A stretch of DNA of 10,903 bases from JBFLVQ01 sp040758525. GTDB taxonomy: Bacteria; Acidobacteriota; Blastocatellia; Chloracidobacteriales; JADJPF01. The notes below the pieces were generated by a model. The model was given only the letters and a program-made list of their open reading frames with translations, had not been told where the DNA came from and did not search any database. Position 1 is the first letter of the stretch; every line of letters begins with the position of its first letter. The DNA is taken from assembly GCA_040758525.1 (NCBI GenBank), contig JBFLVQ010000296.1, forward strand, positions 1 through 10,903. Reading direction: 5' to 3'. Shown in pieces: positions 5,933 to 10,903 of this stretch. The translations under genes were made by a program, and so were the position numbers.

Positions 5933-7225
5933 ATGACAGCCATTCTAGTTATAATCCTGCAAATTGTGTCGATGGTTAACAGCCATAGTTATGTTTCCCT
6001 AGAGACTCTGGACTGGTTCTATTATTTCAGCCAATCTCAGGGTGACTCAGAGGCTATCAAGCTCTTTCGCGAAGGGAGAGAGTTGATCAAAGATGGTGAC
6101 TGGGTCAAAGCCGAGCAACGCTTCAACCAGTTTATTGCCAGTTATCCGCAAGATCGAGAGGTTGCGGCAGCCTTCTACTGGTTAGCATTTGCTTTGAAAC
6201 AACAGAATAGGCTACAAGATGCCGATAATGCTCTAACATATTTGATAGAAAAACTTCCTGAATCATCCTGGGTCACCGACGCTAGGGCATTGCGGGTCGA
6301 GATTGCAGCCAGTCTGAAAAATAATACTGTAATCGATCAAGGCGTTAATGAAGACAATGAAGAGATCAAACTAGCTGCTTTGCAAAGTCTCTTTCAGACT
6401 AAACCAGAGCGTGCCATAACGATTGTTGCTGGTATTCTAAAATCTGGCTCGACCGCCAGCAGATCAATGAAAGAGGGTGCTATTACACTACTTTCGCAAT
6501 CTGATTCTAAACAAGCGGCTACAATACTAATAAACATAGCGCGTAATGAGACAGACTCGGGGTTGCGTAAGATCGCGATTCAGGCACTAGGAGAACTGGA
6601 AGATGGAAGTGTATTGGAGACCTTGACAGCACTAGCGACTCAGTCCACGGATAGAGAGATCGCTCTCAATGCCATGCGAGCAGTAGCTGAACACGAAAGC
6701 GCACAAGCACAAACGGTGTTACTCCAGATCGCACGCTCAAATGCGGATGTAAAACTACGTTGCGAAGCCATTAAGGGATTGAGCGAGTATGAAGAGGGGG
6801 TGGTAGTTGATGAATTGCTTAAGCTCTTCGCAATGGATAAGAATGAGGAGATTCGAGAAGAGATAATCCATGCGCTGTCGCAAATAGAGCTGCCACGTGC
6901 TCAGATGGCAATCTTAAAGTTAGCACAGACCTCAGACAGTATCGCAATACGTAAGCTGGCGATTGAGGCGCTCGGTGGCCAAGAAGGAGAAAAAGCTGTC
7001 GAAGGCCTGATCCAATTATATGACACAGAAAAAGACGAAAAGATCAAAGAGACCATTATCCAAGCATTAGGTGACTCGGAGGAGAAAAAAGCGCTAAAAA
7101 AATTGATGGATATTGTTTATAGAGAGCCTTCACTCAAGCTTAGAAAGCAAGCTCTTGAGGTCATTGGCCAAAGCGATGATCCCGAAGCAACTAAATTTCT
7201 AGAAGAGATCCTTAAGAAAAATTAA
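5933..7225 (+). CDS. Exported TPR plus HEAT-repeat protein
   Basis: A 430-residue helical-repeat protein. The N-terminus MTAILVIILQIVSMVNSHS is hydrophobic but lacks basic residues, so it is an unusual signal sequence or anchor. Residues about 40-125 form TPR-like helices (EAIKLFREGRELIKDGDW, AAFYWLAFALKQQNRLQDAD), resembling YbgF/BamD-type outer-membrane lipoprotein TPRs. From about 145 to 427 there are HEAT/PBS-lyase-like repeats of about 31 residues with the pattern LRxxAIxALGExxD. Such repeats make a protein-binding solenoid; no catalytic residues are visible. GAGGAATTAATA precedes ATG 5933, and the gene starts 20 bases after the anti-sigma gene. It probably works with the anti-sigma tail or is a structural product of the regulon. 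The last 70 or so residues are a paralogue of the next gene's C-terminus. Confidence 0.9.
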   Translation: MTAILVIILQIVSMVNSHSYVSLETLDWFYYFSQSQGDSEAIKLFREGRELIKDGDWVKAEQRFNQFIASYPQDREVAAAFYWLAFALKQQNRLQDADNALTYLIEKLPESSWVTDARALRVEIAASLKNNTVIDQGVNEDNEEIKLAALQSLFQTKPERAITIVAGILKSGSTASRSMKEGAITLLSQSDSKQAATILINIARNETDSGLRKIAIQALGELEDGSVLETLTALATQSTDREIALNAMRAVAEHESAQAQTVLLQIARSNADVKLRCEAIKGLSEYEEGVVVDELLKLFAMDKNEEIREEIIHALSQIELPRAQMAILKLAQTSDSIAIRKLAIEALGGQEGEKAVEGLIQLYDTEKDEKIKETIIQALGDSEEKKALKKLMDIVYREPSLKLRKQALEVIGQSDDPEATKFLEEILKKN

Positions 7226-7312
7226 TTACCGATTGATCGGCTGACAAAACCGATAGCCCGACAATTGCGCCGGGTAGGGAGAGATCTGTTTTGTAGAAGA
7301 AAGGATTGGACA
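7226..7312. other. Intergenic spacer in the HEAT operon with a possible stem-loop
   Basis: An 87-base gap, the longest in the operon. ATCGG and CCGAT can pair around a 9-base loop near 7232-7252, and a neighbouring TCGGCT/AGCCCGA pairing competes with it. This could tune the ratio of the two HEAT proteins, but the stems are short. Confidence 0.3.
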
Positions 7313-8953
7313 ATGAAACCACTTTTACCACTTTTACTACTTCTGTTACTACTCGCTGTTGCTACCCCCTGTGATTCGCCGCCTCCCATTGCTCGTCCCA
7401 TTGTTAATGTAGCAGCTATTCAAAGCCAGAGCTTTATCAATATAACAGGACCAGACTTGAAGTCTAGATTGGATGCTGCAATCAAACAGGGAAGTACACA
7501 ACAGAAGCGTTTCTGGGCTGCTTATATGTTTGATGTCAGGCCCGGAATTGCATTCGATATGGTGATCATAAGCTCAGGTGGATCGAGAATTACCATTAAT
7601 GGCGCAATGGTCAATACAAAATATCAAACTGGCAATGTTGGAATCTTTCTGCTTTATGAGAAGGATGGCCGCTCAGTTGTGAGAGCCGAGATCTACAATC
7701 TCGATAGAAATCGTGAATATGCTGGCTATCCAGTCTACTGGCTAGGCCATGCCAATAATGAAGAGAGTTTGAACTTTCTACAAGGTCTAGTTGGTACCAT
7801 ACGTTCAAGTGAGGCAGCTGACCATATAACAGATGCAATCGGAGCACACGATGACCCACGTGCTGCAGAGATCCTCAAAAACGTGATTCTCACCTCTACA
7901 GTTGAAAAAGTACGCACAAACGCGATCTCCTGGCTAGGACAGCTTCCTGGTGAGACTACTTTTCTTGCTACGCTAGTGCGTAATGAGCGTGAGCGAGTTG
8001 AAGTACGCAAAGAGGCTGCTGATGCAATTAGCGAAAACCCAGATGGTGAAGTCATACCTGTGCTTGAGGATCTATATCGGTCTGTTACCCATCGCGAAGT
8101 GAAAAAAGAGATTATGGGCGCTATCTCGAACAGTAAACCGGAGGAAGCGACCGTCAATTTCCTTATAGAGGTGGCCAGACAAGAGAAAGATCGTGAATTG
8201 AGAAAAGAGGCAATCGAGCTATTAGGAGAGAAAAAAGATTCACGTAGTTTGCAGGCTTTAGAGAAAGTTATTAATGATGCTGGTGCTGGAAATGAGTTAC
8301 AAAAAACAGCCGTTGAAGCTATCAGTCAAAGACCAGAAGATGAAGCCCTACCATTACTAAAGAAGATTGCCAAAACGCATACCAGGATCGAGCTGCGCAA
8401 AGAAGCGATAGAACATCTCAGCGAGTTTCCTGATCAGATACCTTTGCTAATCGAGCTAGCACGCGATAATTCAGAAAATGTTGAGCTACGTAGGCAAGCT
8501 ATTGAAGCCATTGCCGAGAGTGAGAAAGAGGAAGCTGGCTCTATGCTCAGACAACTCTACCCTTCGATCACTAATCGAGAATTGAAGCAAGAGATCATCT
8601 CAGCTTTCCAGAGTTGTGAAGACAAAAAGAGCGCCATTGATTTCTTGACCGAAATAGCGCAAAAAGATTCAGATCCTAAAGCACGAGAGCAAGCCTTCTC
8701 AACTCTTAGTGGTATGGATGATGATCTGGCTGTAGATGCACTTGTACATTTATATGATATAGAGCGAAGCGAAAAGGTAAAAGTAGAGATACTTTCTGCA
8801 CTAAGCGAATCCAACAGTAAACGCGCAGTGAAAAAATTGATGGAAGTAGCAAAAAGAGATGCTTCTCTACAGTTAAGAAAAGAGGCCATTTCGCTGCTGG
8901 GCGAAAGTGACGATCCCGAAGCCCAAAAATTCATTGAAGATATTCTCAAATGA
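7313..8953 (+). CDS. Exported HEAT-repeat protein with an N-terminal beta-rich domain
   Basis: A 546-residue protein. ATG 7313 follows AAAGGA by 8 bases; a longer TTG start at 7265 would put basic residues before a good signal peptide and is rejected. MKPLLPLLLLLLLLAVAT is the signal sequence; the following Pro-Cys does not make a proper lipobox. Residues about 45-156 form a recurrent N-terminal domain with FWAAYMFDVRPGIAFDM (67-83), a VGIFLLYEKDGR stretch and EYAGYPVYWLGHANNEESL (135-153). I recognise this segment from Acidobacteriota HEAT proteins but know no function. Residues about 160-540 hold HEAT repeats of about 31 residues (LRKEAIxxLGExxD). The last 70 residues match the C-terminus of the preceding gene. 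It is last in the operon and probably acts in the periplasm or at the outer membrane as a binding scaffold. Confidence 0.9.
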   Translation: MKPLLPLLLLLLLLAVATPCDSPPPIARPIVNVAAIQSQSFINITGPDLKSRLDAAIKQGSTQQKRFWAAYMFDVRPGIAFDMVIISSGGSRITINGAMVNTKYQTGNVGIFLLYEKDGRSVVRAEIYNLDRNREYAGYPVYWLGHANNEESLNFLQGLVGTIRSSEAADHITDAIGAHDDPRAAEILKNVILTSTVEKVRTNAISWLGQLPGETTFLATLVRNERERVEVRKEAADAISENPDGEVIPVLEDLYRSVTHREVKKEIMGAISNSKPEEATVNFLIEVARQEKDRELRKEAIELLGEKKDSRSLQALEKVINDAGAGNELQKTAVEAISQRPEDEALPLLKKIAKTHTRIELRKEAIEHLSEFPDQIPLLIELARDNSENVELRRQAIEAIAESEKEEAGSMLRQLYPSITNRELKQEIISAFQSCEDKKSAIDFLTEIAQKDSDPKAREQAFSTLSGMDDDLAVDALVHLYDIERSEKVKVEILSALSESNSKRAVKKLMEVAKRDASLQLRKEAISLLGESDDPEAQKFIEDILK

Positions 8954-8977
8954 GAAGATCTTGTCAACCAGATTGCA

Positions 8978-9024
8978 AGAAGATCGAGAAGACCGAGTCA
9001 TAATCTCAGCCTTCTCGATCTTCT
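8978..9024. terminator. Long hairpin between convergent genes
   Basis: AGAAGATCGAGAAG (8978-8991) and CTTCTCGATCTTCT (9011-9024) are perfect 14-base arms around 19 bases that hold a further GAG/CTC pair. It lies between the end of the HEAT operon (8953) and the end of the convergent DinB-like gene (9056), the expected place for a bidirectional terminator. No T-run follows on either side, so the mechanism may be factor-dependent. GAGAAGATC at 8952-8960 can also pair with 9017-9025 and would compete with the main stem. Confidence 0.6.
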
Positions 9025-9055
9025 CAACGAGTAACTTCCCTAATCCTAATGGATT

Positions 9056-9622
9056 TCAGTTAGCGCTGCCTACCTGCTGTGCTTTCAAGTTGCGTATCTG
9101 GCGGGTATGGCGCATTTCATGATGAGCGATAAGACTGAGCCAGCCGGCACCGGTCAATATCCCAACTGCTTCAATAGGATGTGGTGCTGTCACGGCAGCC
9201 AGTTCATTTAGATTAACCTCGCTGATGGTGGAAAGTAGTTCCAGGCGCGATCTCTTAAGCATGGCGATTGACTCTGCCAATGGTGGCGGTTGTTCAGGTA
9301 ATGTGCCAGCCGGTGCCTTCACACGTATCTCTGGATTAGTAGCGCGAGAACTTGTCAATTCCCATTCTGCACGTAGCTTCTCTTCACCAGCCGTTTCGCC
9401 ACGCTTGTCTGAACCAAGCAAGTTCTTGAGCAGACCGTTAATACGTGTCTCCACAAGGTATAAATGATATGCGATCTCACCAACAGACCAGCGATCTGCC
9501 TCTGCATATTGTGGATCAAAATTGCCATCTTCTAGCTCTGTTAATAGTGTTGTGCGCACCTCTGCAAGCTCTTGCAATCGCGCTGCCATTGTGGTGGGAA
9601 ACTGCCGTGCCGAATTGGTCAT
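9056..9622 (-). CDS. DinB/YfiT-family putative metalloenzyme
   Basis: A 188-residue protein of the DinB-like four-helix-bundle superfamily. WSVGEIAYHLYLVE (45-58) supplies the first metal histidine H53, and LIAHHEMRHTRQI (164-176) supplies H168 and H172, the usual H-x3-H pair. Members bind zinc or nickel and include thiol S-transferases (bacillithiol or mycothiol-dependent) as well as many uncharacterised proteins; the acceptor thiol here is unknown. A poorly conserved Pro-rich segment (PAGTLPEQPPPL) lies between the helices. ATG 9622 has AGGAG 8 bases upstream. It is convergent with the HEAT operon and shows no operon partner in the window. Confidence 0.85.
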   Translation of the reverse strand: MTNSARQFPTTMAARLQELAEVRTTLLTELEDGNFDPQYAEADRWSVGEIAYHLYLVETRINGLLKNLLGSDKRGETAGEEKLRAEWELTSSRATNPEIRVKAPAGTLPEQPPPLAESIAMLKRSRLELLSTISEVNLNELAAVTAPHPIEAVGILTGAGWLSLIAHHEMRHTRQIRNLKAQQVGSAN

Positions 9623-9884
9623 GATTTTTACTCCTACTAAAGATCTTTTTATCTTATTCCATTACATCATTAAATACGGCCCTGCGAAAGTTAATAAACC
9701 GGATGGAAAACAGTGGCGAAGCTATTTTTAAAAGATATTGGCGGCAAGCGTAAACGGACTAAACTGGAATCTAAGTACGGAATTGCACCGTATAGTTATA
9801 GCAAGTAATAGCTAGTACCCGAAAATACTGGTAAAGTTGTTTATTGTATAAAAGTTTTTGTCTCAGGGTAGCGAATATCTCTAT
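9623..9884. other. Intergenic stretch with a possible decayed or very short ORF
   Basis: 262 bases without a recognised gene. On the plus strand GTG 9713 opens a 31-codon frame to TAA 9806-9808 that reads MAKLFLKDIGGKRKRTKLES and then KYGIAPYSYSK. An overlapping frame just upstream ends NKPDGKQWRSYF at 9731, so the two would join by one frameshift, which suggests a decayed gene end rather than a true small protein. I do not recognise the family. Confidence 0.3.
9847..9852 (+). promoter_or_regulatory. Candidate -10 element of the lipoprotein gene
   Basis: TATAAA directly after TTG lies 32 bases before ATG 9885, so transcription would start near 9859. The matching -35 region is poor, so this is only a candidate. 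Confidence 0.3.
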
Positions 9885-10903
9885 ATGATGGCCAAAGATT
9901 ACCAACCCGGATTATTTTATCAAAAAAGCCCGTTTCTCTTATTAGTCTCTACCTTAGTAGTAAGTCTTGTACTACTTGCCTGCCAAAATAATAGTCCTAG
10001 CCTAACAAATCAATCACTTGAAACAAGATCAATACAGTTTATTGGAAAGCTGAAAATAGGTAAACCTATTGAGCAACAGTTGGCAGGTGGCCGCTGCCAT
10101 GCGTTTCAAATTCCCATTAATGGTGGGCAATATGCTCAGATCGTGGTAGAGCAACGTGGTATTGATGTTACTCTCAAATTATATGATCCAGCCGGCAATC
10201 GTTTAGTGGAGATCGATAGTCCTAATGGTACTCGTGGATCTGAAATTATTTCACTGGTAGCAGCAGCGGAAAAGACTGATAACTATCGACTGGAAGTACA
10301 ATCAACAGAGGAGACCGCAGCAAGGGGATCTTATCAGATAAGAATTACTGAATTACGAACCGCTAAGGTCGAAGATACACATCGTATAACGGCACAGCAA
10401 GCCTATTCAGAAGGTGAAGCCTTACGGTTAAAGGGAACCGCAGAAGCATTCAACGAAGCGCTTAAAAAATATGATCTAGCATTAACACATTGGCAAGCCG
10501 TCAATGATCGTGCTGGCATAGGACATACACTAAATAATATTGGTGCAGTCTACTTCGCTATCAGCGATTCTAATAAATCGCTTGACTATTACCAACAAGC
10601 TCTTACCTATAAACATAATTCCGTTGATCAATCTGGTGAGGCAAATACACTTAGCAATATGGGTCTTGTCTATTCAGAATTGGGAGAAACTCAGAAAGCA
10701 TTAACATACTACCACCAGGCGCTCCCACTCTGTCGCCAAGTAGAAGATAACTGGGGAATAGCCAATATCCTAAATAACATTGGAGCAGTTAATGCAAAGA
10801 CTGGTCAACCAGATAAAGCAATAGAATACTATACTCAAGCATTACCGTTCTGGCGACAAGCCGGAGCACGCAGACAAGAAGCAGCAACCCTAAGCAATTT
10901 AGG
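9885..10903 (+). CDS. Lipoprotein with PPC-like domain and TPRs, probably a CHAT-domain protein; cut by window edge
   Basis: An open frame runs from ATG 9885 (ATG 9888 is also possible) through the right edge, 339 full codons. A basic or polar start and LLLVSTLVVSLVLLAC form a lipoprotein signal with lipobox LLAC and lipidated C33. Residues about 46-150 form a beta-rich domain resembling bacterial pre-peptidase C-terminal (PPC) domains: GKPIEQQLAGGRCHAFQIPI, DVTLKLYDPAGNRL and SYQIRITEL. From about 155 onward there are tetratricopeptide repeats of the 40-residue NB-ARC-linked type (LNNIGAVYFAISDSNKSLDY, LSNMGLVYSELGETQKALTY). In Acidobacteriota and cyanobacteria this order usually leads to a C-terminal CHAT caspase-like peptidase; that part would lie outside the window, so the name is inference. 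No strong Shine-Dalgarno sequence is visible. Confidence 0.85.
   Translation, partial: MMAKDYQPGLFYQKSPFLLLVSTLVVSLVLLACQNNSPSLTNQSLETRSIQFIGKLKIGKPIEQQLAGGRCHAFQIPINGGQYAQIVVEQRGIDVTLKLYDPAGNRLVEIDSPNGTRGSEIISLVAAAEKTDNYRLEVQSTEETAARGSYQIRITELRTAKVEDTHRITAQQAYSEGEALRLKGTAEAFNEALKKYDLALTHWQAVNDRAGIGHTLNNIGAVYFAISDSNKSLDYYQQALTYKHNSVDQSGEANTLSNMGLVYSELGETQKALTYYHQALPLCRQVEDNWGIANILNNIGAVNAKTGQPDKAIEYYTQALPFWRQAGARRQEAATLSNL

Noticed and set aside
6350..7220. Tandem DNA repeats or a CRISPR array in the HEAT region
   Set aside because: The periodicity exists at protein level only (about 31 residues, diverged); there are no identical DNA repeats or spacers.
7370..7378. Lipoprotein attachment cysteine in the second HEAT protein
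   Set aside because: The cysteine is preceded by Thr-Pro, which does not fit the lipobox; a soluble signal peptide or an anchor is more likely.
7735..8157. 140-codon open frame on the minus strand opposite the second HEAT gene
   Set aside because: Rich in Ser/Arg/Thr with no domain pattern; it mirrors the repetitive HEAT codons and has no plausible ribosome site or operon partner.
8557..8967. 136-codon open frame on the minus strand opposite the HEAT C-terminus
   Set aside because: Serine-rich low-complexity translation with no recognisable features; an antisense shadow of the HEAT repeats.
9225..9467. 80-codon plus-strand frame opposite the DinB-like gene
   Set aside because: Composition follows the antisense of DinB codons; no ribosome site and no conserved pattern.

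Overview
This window looks like chromosomal DNA of an uncultured or little-studied Acidobacteriota, most likely a Blastocatellia-type lineage. That is an inference from gene content: an ECF sigma factor, a membrane anti-sigma factor with a long periplasmic tail and two secreted HEAT-repeat proteins in one operon, plus a PPC-like/TPR lipoprotein of the kind that usually ends in a CHAT domain. The coding sequence is fairly AT-rich and no rRNA or tRNA is present to fix the taxonomy. Gene density is moderate, and the intergenic spaces hold several hairpins and decayed coding fragments.

Left part (1-2800): a left-truncated minus-strand gene of the phage Gp37/Gp68 (DUF5131) three-cysteine family, a stand-alone CheY-like receiver on the plus strand, and a convergent two-gene minus-strand operon encoding a BcrA/lantibiotic-immunity-type ABC exporter (ATPase, then ABC-2 permease, translationally coupled).

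Middle part (2800-4320): a 530-base gene-poor stretch with the debris of an insertion event: a short LuxR-type HTH-like fragment, a strong GC-clamped hairpin and the N-terminal remnant of an IS1182/DUF772-type transposase. Then come a small secreted charged protein and a GNAT acetyltransferase, both on the minus strand.

Core part (4260-8953): a plus-strand four-gene operon: ECF sigma factor, zinc-binding membrane anti-sigma factor, and two exported helical-repeat proteins (TPR+HEAT, and a novel N-terminal beta-rich domain+HEAT). The two HEAT proteins share a conserved C-terminal module. I read this as a cell-envelope sensing and regulatory cassette in which the exported HEAT proteins are either the scaffold of the signal or its regulated output. 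A perfect 15-base palindrome and a possible short upstream reading frame lie in the leader of the sigma gene. This is the most interesting and least described system in the window.

Right part (8954-10903): a bidirectional-looking hairpin between convergent genes, a minus-strand DinB/YfiT-like putative metalloenzyme, a 262-base intergenic stretch with a possible decayed reading frame, and a right-truncated lipoprotein with a PPC-like domain followed by tetratricopeptide repeats.
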